NCBI GenBank assembly: GCA_035771165.1
Contig: JAWNZC010000469.1
Span: 1,142,001 to 1,206,000, forward strand
Source of the DNA: Paragorgia papillata
Taxonomy: Eukaryota > Cnidaria > Anthozoa > Scleralcyonacea > Coralliidae
DNA length: 64,000 bases
Direction of reading: 5' to 3'
The first letter of the stretch is position 1, and each line of letters starts with the position of its first letter. Shown here in pieces: positions 16,720-29,500 of the stretch. The position numbers and the translations under genes were made by a program. A model generated the notes under the pieces. The model saw only the letters and a list, made by a program, of their open reading frames with translations. It searched no databases and had not been told where the DNA came from.

Positions 16720-19700
16720 TCAGTAAAATACTTCTATTTCAGTTGGAGTAAAGTTGTAACTTCCAGCCAGAAGAGATTGGGTTTGTGCAGAGTCAGGTTG
16801 GTATCCTGGGGGTAATTGATATGAGTAGCCAAGGTCGGAGTATGATCGTTGATTGTGATTGGAGTTATCACTGATGTAGAAATCAAAACCTCGACCAAAG
16901 GTTGGTCCGTAGTTAGGATAGCTGTAGATTGCACGTTGCTTGTCGTGAACGTCGCATTTGAATGCAGGTATGTCGTCTTTATTTTTTAACGAAAACGAAA
17001 ACGAGGAGTTGGACTCTTTCCAACCTTGACCTGAAATAAAATGTAAAACATTTACTCCATGTGTTCATCATATTTTCCTTTACTTCATCATTGACTTTAA
17101 AAAACATTTTAAGCCAAAACAAAGAAAATTTTTAAAACAGTTCTGTCATTGAATTCTCTTGAATGTACAGTTTTAGCAGAACATTATAATTTTCTACATG
17201 TTTGATATAAAATACAGAAATATAGAAAAAAAATTCAACTTCTAAAAACTAAAGTAAGGTTCATTTGTTTAAAGTGTATATTTACTACTAAATATACTAA
17301 TATGCTGTAATTACAATTAAATATACTATTATTATTATTTCTTTCACTACTCTAAATTATTTTATTGTTATAGTCAAAATGGAAATTAATACCTTCCCAC
17401 TTCTTCTTCTGTAGTTTGTTGTGTATTACTGTATTTCTGTAGCCCACTACCGAAGCATGAGAGCATTTTTTGTTGAAAACTGTACATATAAATAGTATAA
17501 TTTAGCTTTAAATGGCATTTATTGATAATACAATGGATATTTATCCCAAATTGATACCAAGAGATGAATATACATCAAGAATTGGTGACTTTTATCACTA
17601 GACTTTCCTCACGCTTCAGTAGCAGAGCAGAAATACAGTAATACACAACCAACTGTGGAAGTGGGAAGTATTTTCATTTTGACTGCAAATTTAAAATTTT
17701 TTCTAAATTATCATGTGTGCATGGTCCTGATTCAAACTTGAATACTAAACTATCAGGAAGTCGCTGCATTTTTCATTTTTAGAAACATATCAATATTTTG
17801 GCCTATGAAAATACGTTTTATGACTTTTTTAATCTTGTGCTGCAACCTATGCTGTTAACCCATTGCTGCCTAGGATGTCTGAGGGTTCTCCTTTTGATGA
17901 GTAAAATCATCTGGTATTAGCCAGAGTGAAACAATAAAGGTGTCATTTTGGCTGGATCAGGTATCCATTAGGTTTGATGTAAAAAGGAAATTGGATGTAT
18001 TTTATTGGCAACAGAGTATAAACATATTTCATTTTTGAAAATGTAGAATACTTAACATCGGACCTCCACAGAGATATAATCTTAATCCAGGATGGCCTGG
18101 GTAGCTTGTGTATTAAGGCTTGGGTGCTAACTGGCATGCTTTTACCCATGCAGCAGTCCTACAGATGGCCACTTTTAAAAATGTTTGGACAGTGACTTTT
18201 AGCATGAACAACCTCAGCAAAATATCATCTTCAAACAACAACAACAACAACAACACAGGTTTTTCCTTTCTGATGTTTCTTGATTTCTGTCAGCTGTTGT
18301 TTTTTTAACTATTGTACAAGTTTTGTTACTTATTTTTGTGCAAGACATGCAGATATGATGATTGGTTTTTACAACTATGTCTGCCAAAAAAATTTCATGG
18401 CCTTGTGCACCAAAATTTAAAATTTTTTTGGATGGTCAGTAGTTGAAACCCTGGCTACATACAAAAGCCTGAAGCTTGTGTGCAGCTGTGCTGACTAATT
18501 CCATAGAAAGTGATGATAAAGATTTTCTATGACAGACTACTGTATGTGTTTTATAGTATTGTGTTGAAACATTTTTGAACACTTTTGAAGTTTAGAACAT
18601 ACCTGCCCAGTTCTGGTCTGTATATCCACCAAAAATATAATCCCCAACTTTCACTAAAGTCACTGTAGGTCCTTTATTGTCACAACATCTGTGAAAATCT
18701 TGTGCCCTCCATCCATCTCTACCAGCTCGATAACAAAGACGCCATTGAAACTGATCACCCAACCACTTTTCCATTTGTTTGCCATATTCAAAATGACCAT
18801 TCAAAATAATTGAGGTATTACATAATTCACAATGAACTGCTGCAGGACGACATGCTAGATAAGAAAGAAAATTACATATGATTAACCCATTCCTCATTCC
18901 TGCCTGAACTGGTAAATTACAGTACTAAAGGGCGGTGCCATGTTTATTGGCGTCATAAACTCTGCATCAGAAACGTCGCATTAAAAAATGTCACTTTATA
19001 CTATGGACTCTGCGTGAGCGAGCGATGAACCAGCGAGCTCGCAGACACAATCTCCGAGGCGAAGCGTTAATAAACTAAGCGTTAATAATTAGCCTTGCGT
19101 GCATACTCTACTGTTTATATTCAATGATGTAGTTTGGACGCAGCTATATATACTAGGCTAGCTATAGGAGCGCAGCTAACACCTAGAGAAATACCTCAGA
19201 CCTTGTGAAGGTTTTATCTGGGGTTGAATCAATTACCTGTACCATCTATCTACCTTTAGTTAATTTTTCTTTCTTTTTAGTTTTATAATCTTACCAACTT
19301 TTCCCCGAACCAGTTTATCCAAGAACGTCGTAACATCATTGTCGTTGATTGGGGTGCTTTGATATTCAATGTTGCCATCATGAACAGGTTTCATATTCCG
19401 TGGTGGCTCTTCTTTCATTCTTTCTATATTCTCTTCAATCATCTTTTGCGACGAAAGAATTTCTTCATCGTTGCCTTTCTCAAGAAGGTTCTTGGCTAGA
19501 TTGAAAGAACCTTTTACTTTATCCACGTGACGTTTCACTTGGGTTTCTTGTTCCACAAGTGGTTCGTGAGTTTCTTTGTATTTCTTGTCCACTTCATTCA
19601 TCATCAGTTTGGCTTTCTCTTCCAGCTTTTGGGTAAAGATTTTTAAAACTTCTTGTTTCTGCCGAGTGATGTCTTTCTTTGCTTTCTTTGCATTGTCTTC

Positions 19701-19853
19701 CAGAGACTGTTTGGCATTTGATATCAACTCTAATGTGTCGTTGCCTTCCTTCAGACTTTTTTCTAAGATTGTACAACACGATGCTAACTTCTCCTTAATT
19801 GCTCGTGGTTCTATTTCATCAATTGGAACGGCGTCGGTTGAAGAAGTAGCCAT
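16720..19853 (-). CDS. TLDc-domain gene copy 1, without RING and B-boxes
   Basis: Exons are 19,853-19,295, 18,854-18,603 and 17,030-16,720. Donors are GTAAGA and GTATGT; acceptors are CTTATCTAG and TTTATTTCAG. The phases fit exactly (559+252+311 = 1,122 nt, 373 residues). Residues 1-186 begin MATSSTDAVPIDE and form a long coiled coil like that of copy 2, but the RING and both B-boxes (about 190 codons) are absent. Residues from about 190 are a TLDc domain with WLGDQFQWRLCYRAGRDGW, CCDNKGPTVTLVKVGDYIFGGYT and a final FTPTEIEVFY. TLDc proteins elsewhere act in oxidation resistance and V-ATPase control; the role here is unknown. Loss of the RING predicts no ubiquitin ligase activity, so it could antagonise copy 2 through coiled-coil pairing. 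Confidence 0.8.
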
Positions 19854-20380
19854 TGTAGAACAACGTTTTCTTCAAAAAGTGTAGTAGTTTCTTGTAAACT
19901 TAATCAGCAAGAGAAACTCGAAATCGTTTGACTTACTTCAGGTCTTGGAAATCTTTCTTTCGGTTTCACAATAGTCAATTCTCGGTAAATGGTAATTATG
20001 ATTCCTTATTTCACGTAAACTATGTAATATCCTGCTGTGATTGGTATTCCGGTGTATATTTCCATATTCTTATATAGCCTAATATTATTTCATTGGAGGA
20101 GTTCGCCCTGGCCTGCACCACATGCATACCAGTACATGCGTATTAAACAGTACCTAGCAATGCGATTAGGTACAAAAGCTTTCTTTTTATCTTAATTTAA
20201 CGTGTAAAGCAAGGCGATATAACACAAGCGGTTTTATTTACATGTGCGATTACACTAAAGATGCATTCAACGATGTGATTTATTCCTGCATTTCATTATG
20301 TTAAACACCGCAATATAACCGGTCTCGCGATACACTGGGGGTATTAAACGAACGAACAAACGAATTAAATCATATTATTA
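19854..20380 (-). promoter_or_regulatory. Upstream region of TLDc copy 1
   Basis: About 520 bases before the ATG match the region before copy 3 (48,743-49,270) closely. A shorter block with ATCCTGCTGTGATTGG is also kept before copy 2 near 32,740. Conservation across the copies marks the likely promoter and 5' UTR. No TATA box is certain. Confidence 0.4.
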
Positions 20381-20427
20381 TATAAAATAGAGTGTTTTTA
20401 TTGATTTTTTCCGCCACTAATAAAAGT

Positions 20428-20686
20428 GATAATCTCACATGTGCGATTATTTATGATAATCGCACATGTGACGATTATCGCTGAATCAGCATTATAGTTT
20501 TAATGCAATATTTGCAAGGCAATAGGACAATTTTTTTATATAATAACAGAACAATACATGGATGCTTGGAAATATGAAATTTATTTCTCGTGTTGAACAG
20601 GATATGTCACTCTCGTTCGCTTCGCTCACTCGTGAGATATCCTGATCAACACTCGAAAATAAATGTCATATTTCCGCACATCCATG
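20428..20686. repeat. Two palindromic repeats upstream of unit 1 gene
   Basis: GATAATC...CACATGTGCGATTAT mirrors ATAATCGCACATGTG at 20,428-20,479. A second palindrome spans 20,557-20,686, with arms of CATGGATG, GGAAATATGA and TCTCGTGTTGA and the centre CGTTCGCTTCGCTCAC. Such non-coding palindromes are typical of miniature foldback elements. No gene. Confidence 0.55.
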
Positions 20687-20721
20687 TATTATTCTCTATT
20701 TACATCATGGTGACATATAGA

Positions 20722-20899
20722 AACCACCTTTCATAATAGCAACTAATTTGAATATTCTTTTATGTGCATCTTAATAAGCCTTTCTGGCCTCGTTTGTGAG
20801 TCTGCAATTCAAAAGAATCTTTGCTTCATAACGAGGCCAGAAAGGCTCATTAATGCACATAAAAGAATATTTAAACTGGTGGCCATTATGAAAGTGGTC
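20722..20899. mobile_element. Palindromic MITE
   Basis: Left arm (ACCACCTTTCATAAT ... TTCTTTTATGTGCAT ... GCCTTTCTGGCCTCGTT) is mirrored by the right arm (AACGAGGCCAGAAAGGC ... ATGCACATAAAAGAATATT ... ATTATGAAAGTGGT). It shares the CACATAAAAGAAT and AACGAGG blocks with the element at 21,995-22,173, so they are relatives. Non-autonomous. Confidence 0.6.
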
Positions 20900-20934
20900 T
20901 ATGAAAAGTATTTTACTGTTATTATGTTTTGGAT

Positions 20935-21657
20935 AGTCATCATCGTCATACCATCATCACAACCACTACCATCATCACAACCACTACCATCATTATCACC
21001 ACCATCATCACAACCACTACCATCATTATCACCACCATCATCACAACCACTACCATCATCACAACCACTACCATCATCACAACCACTCCATCACATTCAC
21101 ACACTACCATCTACATCATCACCACCATCACATCACAAACCACTACCGTCATCACAAACCACTACCACCATCACAACCACTACCACCATCACAACCACTA
21201 CCATCATCACCACCACTACCACCATCACAACAACTACCATCATCACAGCCACTACCATCATCAGCCCACTAGCATCAATCACTACTACCATCATCACAAC
21301 CAGTACCATCATCATCACCACCACCTTCATCACCACTACCATCAACCACTAGCATCATCATTATCACCACCATCATCACCACTACCATCATCGCAACCAC
21401 TACCATCATTATCACCACCATCATCACCACTACCATCATTACCACCATCATCACCACTACCATCATCAATCATCACCACCACCCACCACTACTATTACCA
21501 CCTCTACCACCATACCACCTCTACCACCATACCACCTCTACCACCACCACCATTACCACAACCACTACTATTCCTACCACCACCATTATCACCACCACCA
21601 CTATTCCTACCACCACCACCACTATTCTCTCCATAACCACCAGTATCATTACCATCA
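20935..21657. repeat. ACC/ATC triplet minisatellite before unit 2
   Basis: About 0.7 kb of CACCATCATCACAACCACTACC-like units. It ends in TTATTGACATAC, the same tail that ends the ACC/ATT arrays before units 3 and 4. Long open frames on both strands are artefacts of the triplet repeat. Confidence 0.9.
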
Positions 21658-21994
21658 CCGTAATTTATTGACATACATTATTGGTATACCGAATCTTGTT
21701 ATTAAATCAAAAACTCTATTTAATATACAATTAAGAACTACCCTAAGCCAAAATTTAATTATTTACAAGAGTGACAATGCTTGCACAGTTCATGATTTAA
21801 TATTCCTATAAGTAATTGTTGTTTTCTAATATTTTTACAGTAAATTACAAAAAAAATGCTAGATCACTAAGGAATTTTGTCAGTAATGTGGGTAAATGTT
21901 TTTCAAATTACTATATTGCTAATCATATTAAAAATTGTCATTCTGTATTTCTGAACTTCTACATTTTCTAATCTTGTCTTTACACTGCTAAATA

Positions 21995-22173
21995 GACCTT
22001 ATTCAAAAATGGCCGCCGAATTAAAATTCTTTTATATACGTATAAATTAGCCCTTACGAACTCGTTTTCATGTGTTAAATTCAAAAGAATTTTTACTTTA
22101 AAACGAGGTCATAAGAGCTAATTTATATGCACATAAAAGAATTCTAATTCGGCGGCCATTTTTGAATAAGGTC
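21995..22173. mobile_element. Palindromic MITE with TA-type flanks
   Basis: Terminal arms GACCTTATTCAAAAATGGCC and GGCCATTTTTGAATAAGGTC are perfect inverted repeats with TA on both sides, as for Tc1/mariner-type elements. Unit 3 has the uninterrupted site (CTAAATAACTAAG), so the insertion is specific to unit 2. Confidence 0.7.
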
Positions 22174-22764
22174 TATAACTAAGTATTTTTAGCTAGTAAC
22201 AGTTGATATTTTACTTTAAAGATTAATTAACTAACACAACAAAATCTACCTAACTTTTGAAGTTGAAAGAAACATAAACGTGTTTAAAAATAAGCCGTTA
22301 AAATGTTGCTTTTCAACCTCGTAAAAACATATAACAAACTGCGAGAAATGCCTCTTAACAGACTTCAGTTAAAATCAAATAATTTTCCAAAAGGCTTCTG
22401 GAGGAATCGCGTTTTCCGTTCGCAATATTTTTTAATTGGTGCTCTCCTTTTGAAATTTCTAGATCCGCTCCTAAGAGCTTTAGTTTGTGATGCTTTCTGT
22501 GTGCTGATGCACTGTTTTAAATTTTTGTTAAACTTTCTTTTTCTTTTCTTTTTTTTGTTTTTCTTTACTCTGTAAGAGTTAGAACTGGGATTATATAGAG
22601 TAAGGTTTATAAGACAACGTTTTAGGGTTGGTTGGGATAGGATTTTGTTTAACGACATGACCTAGGTTCTTTATAAGTGTAAACAATTGTGTGCTGCGTA
22701 CGTAGTGTTTTGGATAATAGTAAAATGAAAAGGTAGCAAACTGCCGAGATTTCAGAAACGAAAT

Positions 22765-23785
22765 ACTGACGTTTCGAGCGCAGCCCTGCATCAGAGTTTA
22801 CTTAAGAAAACTGATAAAGGGTACCGCTCGAACTGACATCAGTTATTCGTTACTGTCATAAAAGGCTCTCCTCGAAACATCAGTTTTTCGTTTTTAAAAT
22901 CTCGTCAGCTTGCCATCTTTTCGTTTTATTAAGCCTGTTTTCCAGTCATGGCAGAAACTGGCTTGCAGCTCGCAGCGAGTACTTGCATCTAATTAAAAAG
23001 AAGTCAGAGTGAAAAACAAGCACTGTGAGTTAGCTAGTTTTAATTAGATGTAAGTAGCTACTCGCATTGAGCTGCGAGTCAGTTTCTGCCATGACTGGAA
23101 AAGAGGCTTTATAGGTTCTGTTTAGTCTGCTTCGCAGAGATCTCTTCGGCTCCAATACAAGGAATAGCAAGTTTAGAATATAGAGGGCCTTATAGGCAAT
23201 GTAGAAAACTAGAAATACAAATCGAAAATGTTTAAAAGGTTGGTGTACTGCTGACTTGAAATACTCATTAAGGAGGACTAACGTTTTTAGCGTAGGTCCT
23301 TCGTCAAAAAGAAATGTGTACTGAAATAAACGTATGTACAATATTCTTTTAAATTTCACTACCCTATTTCTTTCTCTCCATCCCTTCCCCCCCCCCCCCT
23401 CTCTCCCTCTCTCTCTCTCCCTCTCCCTCTCTCTCGCCCTCTCCCTCTCCCTCTCCCTCTCCCTCTCCCTCTCCCTCTCCCTCTCCCTCTCTCTCTCTCT
23501 CTCTCCCGTCTCTCTCGTCTCTCTTTTAAAAAATTCCAAAAAGATGTATTATAATTTACTTTTTTTTTTAACATTTTAATTTATTCATGTATCTTCAATT
23601 ATGGAGGCAATAAAGAATTTCACTCACTCACTCACTCACTCACTCACTCACTCACTCACTCACTCACTCACTCACTCACTCACTCACTCACTCACTCACT
23701 CACTCACTCACTCACTCACCCACTCACTCACTCACTCACTCTCTCTCTGATGAAGGATCTTCGCTCAAAACGGTTGGACCTGCTT
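22765..23785. other. Hammerhead-like repeat cluster, unit 2
   Basis: Same three motifs as in unit 1: minus strand at 22,765-22,796 and near 23,275-23,307, plus strand near 23,746-23,776. The plus motif is pushed away by the expanded pyrimidine and CACT repeats. Confidence 0.35.
23386..23743. repeat. Poly-C/CT microsatellite with inserted retroelement tail
   Basis: A C run and CTCCCT repeats (to 23,523) are followed by a short AT-rich segment ending GGCAATAAAGAATTT and about 30 CACT repeats. AATAAAG plus a 4-bp repeat tail looks like the 3' end of a non-LTR retroelement that landed in the CT tract. The same site holds only about 40 bases of pyrimidine in unit 1. Confidence 0.7.
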
Positions 23786-24991
23786 CGTGAGTATATTTCA
23801 GCTGTATTCTAACTTTTTAAAAGAATCCCCCGACTGTTTGAACAAGTAGACATGAAAATGTTGGCAATGTCGTCTATCTTGAAAATACGTTGAATTTTAT
23901 CATTTTACCATGTTGAATGATGACGTGAAATGGCTGCAAGCGAAGAGCAGCATGACTACTAGACGTGATTGTTGAAAAAGGTTATATTTCGATGGCTTCA
24001 GACTGACTTTTTCTCATAATAAGAAGCAAAATGACCTTTTGATTTAAAACTGATCTAAGATTAGAGAATTAGGATTAGAGGGTTAGGATTAGTATTGTCA
24101 CAATGTCACTGTGAGGTCAGTAAACCAATTTCTTGCCTGGTTGTTTTCGTGTTTTATTCAACGCTTTTTCGTCGGTGGATATTCGCAGTGAGGAGTAAAA
24201 TCGTCTGGCGTTAGCCCAGAGTAAAATACGTAAGACTTGAGAGTCGAATGCCGCTTAGAAATGGTTAAGAGAAAGGTGTGAAAGTTAACTTTTTTTCCTC
24301 TAAAACGGTTTCCAGTGTAGATTTCTGCGTCCTTCTAGTTCCTTACATAGCTCTAGTGTCAGTGCTGATAATTGAAAAGTTGTTTTTTTACATTCGCAGC
24401 GTGTCTGTGTCTGCCATCTGGAGAAAAATTAGATTTACCGTAAAAAGTGCAAACTTAATCCAAATTAGAATTTCGAACTTACTGGAACAAATATTTCTTC
24501 GCTCCTGAGAACTTTGAACTAATACTTTTCAATACTAAAGAGTAACACCAGGGCTGAGGAAAGAACTAAAGAATAAAACACAAATCTACACCGCAAAATG
24601 TTTTAGAAAGGAAAGATGTAATTTTTTATAGCTTTTTCCTATCAAGTCACGTAAAATTTCGATGTTCCAGACTTCTAGTTTTAGATAAATTTAAAACACA
24701 AAAACATTAAAACAATCAGATCTAGCAGTCATTGACAGTCATGCTACTATTTAGTTTGACGGCATTTGACGTCATTATTCAAAATGGCGCCACTCGTGGT
24801 GAAATTAGCTTATACTCGCACATAATCTTTTTGAAAAGTAAATTATTTTTAAATTTCTTACAAGGGATTTTCAAAATGGGCGAAGACGTTGACAACATTT
24901 TGATGCGAATTCAAATAGTCGGAGATGCCTTTTTGACATTTTCGATTGGATTTTGATATGAGCGTGCGTAATGTGTTATCAGCGGTATTAC

Positions 24992-26493
24992 TCAGTAAAA
25001 TACTTCTATTTCAGTTGGAGTAAAGAAGAAACTTCCAGCCAGAAGAGATTTGGTTTGTGCAGAGCCAGGTTGGTATCCTGGGGGTAATTGATATGAGCGG
25101 CCAGGGCTGGAGAATGATCCTTTCTGATTGGAGTTATCACTGATGTAGAAATCATGACCTCGACCAAAGGTTGGTCCGTAGTCAGGAGAGCTGAAGATTG
25201 CACGTCGCTCGTCGTGAACGTCGCATTTGAATGCAGGTATGTCGTCTTTATTTTTTAACGAAAACAAAAACGAGGAGTTGGACTGTTTATAACCTTGACC
25301 TGAAATAAAATGTAAAACATTTACTCCATGTGTTCATCATATTTTCCTTTACTTCATCATTGACTTTAAAAAACATTTTAAACCAAAACAAAGAAAATTT
25401 TTAAAACAGTTCTGTCATTGAATTCTCTTGAATGTACAGTTTTAGCAGAACATTATAATTTTCTACATGTTTGATATAAAATACAGAAATATAGAAAAAA
25501 AAATTCAACTTCTAAAAACTAAAGTAAGGTTTCATTTGTTTAAAGTGTATATTTACTACTAAATATACTAATATGCTGTAATTACAATTAAATATACTAT
25601 TATAATTATTTTTTTCACTACTCTAAATTATTTTATTGTTATAGTCAAAATGGAAATACCTTCCCACTTCTTCTTCTGTAGTTTGTTGTGTATTACTGTA
25701 TTTCTGTAGCTGGTACCAAAGCATGAGAAATATTTTTGTTGAAAACTGTACATATAAATAGTATATGGCATTTATTCATAATACAATGGATATTTATCCC
25801 AAATCAATATGAACAGATACATCAAGAATTGGTGACTTTTATCGCTAGACTTTCCTCACGCTTCAGTAGCAGCTACAGAAATACAGTACAGTAATACACA
25901 ACCAACTACAGAAGTGGAAGTGGGAAGGTATTTTCATATTGACTGCAAATTTAATATTTTTTCTAAATTATCATGTGTGGTCCTGATTCAAACTTGAATA
26001 CTAAACTATCAGGAAGTCGCTGCATTTTTCATTTTTACAAAAATATCAATATTTTGGCCTATAATAGAAAATACTTTTTATGACTTTTTGAATCTTGTGC
26101 TGCAACCTATGCTGTTAACTCATTGCTGCTTTGGATGTCTGAGGGTTCTCCTTTTGATGAGTAAAATCAATCTGGTATTATCCAGAGTGAAACAATAAAA
26201 GTGCCATTTTGGCTGCCTCAGGTATCCATTAGGTTTGATGTAAAAAGGAAATTGGATGTATTTTATCTGCCAACAGACTATAAACATATTTCATTTTTGA
26301 AAATGTAGAATACTTAACATCAGACACCTCCACAGAGATAAAATCTTAATCCAGGATAGCCTGGGTAGCTTGTGTATTAAAGCTTGGGTGCTTGGCATGC
26401 TTTTACCCATGCAGCAGTCCTACAGATGGCCACTTTTAAAAATGTTTGGACAGTGACTTTTAGCATGAACAACCTCAGCAAAATATCATCTTC

Positions 26494-26529
<36 letters not shown>

Positions 26530-29500
26530 AGGTTTTTCCCTTTCTGATGTTTCTTGATTTCTGTCAGCTGTTGTTTTTTACTCAGGCTACCTGTGGTAGA
26601 ACAAGTCTAGGTTTTGGCTCCATTTTTTTAAATTTTTTATCGCGACACAAAATTGCAAAATTGTGCAATACCTCCCATATATGGACCTTAGACTTCAAGT
26701 GTTCGATTGCTTTGAAAATTAATCGACAGTCATGTTCCTATTCTGTGGAACTTTGTATCAAGCACATCACTGATCAACCATATAAGCAACTTATTTGGAA
26801 AACCTACAAACAATTTCGACAAAGGTAATAAAGCTGGCTGAAGCTGTTGCATCCAAGTGGCAACTGAACAACCGAGAACGATATACAGTATATTTTTCTC
26901 ATGGCTAACAATCTGGATCTTTATATTGGCACTGCGATGTTCATAGGTTTTCCACTTGGCTTACAAAATCCAAGATGTGAGAACACAAGGAACATTCATG
27001 AAGATGACAGACTTTGAGGAAACAGTTTGTTGACATAATTACTAAACAAGTTTTATATTTGTTATGCTGAGTAGGAAGCTTGTATACACAATTACACATG
27101 TATGTAATAGATAAAGCATGAGCAGCCAATCTGTATCTGATTTACAAGGTGAGCTGCAAGTGAGCTGTAGTAAATCACATATAGATTGGCTGCGAATGCT
27201 TTATCGTACTTATCAAATGGACGCATCTAAATAGCCATGTTTTCAAACTATTTTTCAAATTGCAGTGATTTTAGCTAAGTAAATTGAGGGAAAAGTTTAT
27301 GTAAGCTTAAAATCAGGACAAATCTGTATGTGATTTACAGATAATGATTAAACATTAATTTATTTTGAATTTTCCTTATGAATTATTAATGAATTTGATA
27401 AGTTCTATGTACCATTTTTGTTTTTACCGACTGTTGCTTGTCTTGAGTTTGAGATGGGTGATGGACAGTAGCTTTTAATATTGATCCATTAGAATTTATA
27501 TTCAATGTTGTTAGTGCTTTGAACCTAGAGTATGTAATTTTGTCACAAGTATGTTATCCATATCTTGATGTTCATTTTGATATAAATTTTGATGCATAGA
27601 TTGAGTAAAAATATATTCATCATAAAAATAACTTTGAACCAGTCATGTTCCTCATATACATACAGTAATACTTTAATGACATATCAGCCATTATAACATC
27701 AACAGCCAAGTGTGTATTAAATGCTGATGGTACCAAAATCTGTGGAGAAATTACAGCGACTGACATTCACCTACAGGCTACAGTACCGGCAGTGCTGCAG
27801 AGTCGAAGAGCCTTCCCAACATGCTCTAAAGCAAACATGCACATGGAATCAGGATTCATGTTGTATGAAGATTGCATAGACGTAGGGTGTGGGTATATTT
27901 TACTAGTCACCTATTGCATATTTGCTAGTGCACCTGGCCTACACAAATAAAGTTTGGGCATCTCAGACAAATGAATTTTAGTCCCCGCATGTGGGACAGA
28001 GAAGTCCCCTAGGCTTCAGAATCACCTAAATTCTAGACACTTTGACAATTCAGGATAATCCTGTTCACCAATGTGAAGTATGCACCACATTCAGCCTTCG
28101 ATCTGATCTCCCCCTGCCCACTCCCACTTCTTAGTTCATGCGTTATAGAGACCTCCACATTTTTCCAGTAGCCGGAGTGAACACCTGACCCAGGTGTCTT
28201 GTTTAACTATTGTACAAGTTTTGTTACTTATTTTTGTCAAGACATGCAGATATGATGATTGGTTCTTACAACTACGTCCGCCAAAAAATTTTCATGGCCT
28301 TGTGCACCAAATTTTAAAATTTTTTTTGTGGTCAGTAGTTGAACCCTGGCTACATACAAAAGCCTGAAGCTTCTGTGCAGCTGTGCTGACTAATTCCATA
28401 GAAAGTGATGATAAAGATTTTCTATGACAGACTATGTATGTGTTTTATAGTATGGTGTTGAAACATTTTTGAACAATTTTGAAGTTAAGAATATACCTGC
28501 CCAGCTCTGGTCTGTGTATCCACCACAAATATAATCCCCGACTTTCACTAAAGTCACTGTAGGTCCCTTATTGTCACAACATCTGTGAAAATCTTGTCCA
28601 CCCCATCCATCTCTGGTAGCTCGATAACAACAACGCCATTGAAACTGATCATCCAACCATTCTTTCATTTGATTTTTATAATTATTTTCCCCTTTCAGAA
28701 TGATGGAGTTACTCAATAAATGACCAGGCATAGAATGACCAGCTAAACAAAGTTACACATAATTAATTTAAACAATCATTAAAGTTTATATCATCAACTG
28801 TTTTTAATCATGGACTTTCTATTACAAATATCAGTATATTTCCAGCCAGTTTGAACATTCACTTTTCCAAATTTTGTTCAGAATCATTACACACCATATC
28901 TCTTCTCCTAAGCCCCCTACCCCTCTCCCCAATTACACCGTCCTTCTAATAACCCTCTACTAAATGAAAAAAATTAAGCCCCACCATACATTAAAGCCCC
29001 CAACACACACCACTGCCTACAATAATGTCATTAGTAGAAAATCATTTACAGCATTTTTGTCACTCTCACTCTTCTAATAAGCCCCATCCCTCTAATAAGC
29101 CCCCTCCCTCTAATAACCCCTCCCTCTAATAAGCCCCCCTCTCCTCTAATAAGCCCCCCTCCCTCTAATAAGCCCCCCTCCCTCTAATAACCCTCCCTCT
29201 AATAAGCCCCCTCCCTCTAATAAGCCACCCCTCCCTTTAATAACCCCCCTCCTAATATGCCCTCCTCCATCTAATAAGCCCCCCTCCCTCTAATACCCCT
29301 CCCTCTAATAAGCCCCCTCCCTCTAATAAGCCACCCCTCCCTCTAATAAGCCACCCCTCCCTCTAATAAGCCCCTCCCCCTCTAATAAGCCACCCCTCCC
29401 TCTAATAAACCCTCCTCCCTCTAATAAGCCCCTCCCCCTCTAATAAGCCCCCCTCCCTCTAATAACCCCCTCCCTCTAATAAGCCCTCCTCCCTCTAATA

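Larger units (their letters stand above)
13435..20380. repeat. Segmental duplication unit 1
   Basis: Begins at the block TATTAAATCAAAAACTC, shared with units starting near 21,675, 40,835 and 58,690. It runs through hammerhead-like repeats, a poly-pyrimidine tract, the TLDc gene and its upstream region. Blocks are collinear between units with scattered substitutions and copy-specific insertions. Unit 1 alone carries small insertions at 13,786-14,031 and about 14,130-14,368. Its upstream gene flank matches that of unit 3 (48,743-49,270) more closely than that of unit 2. Confidence 0.85.
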
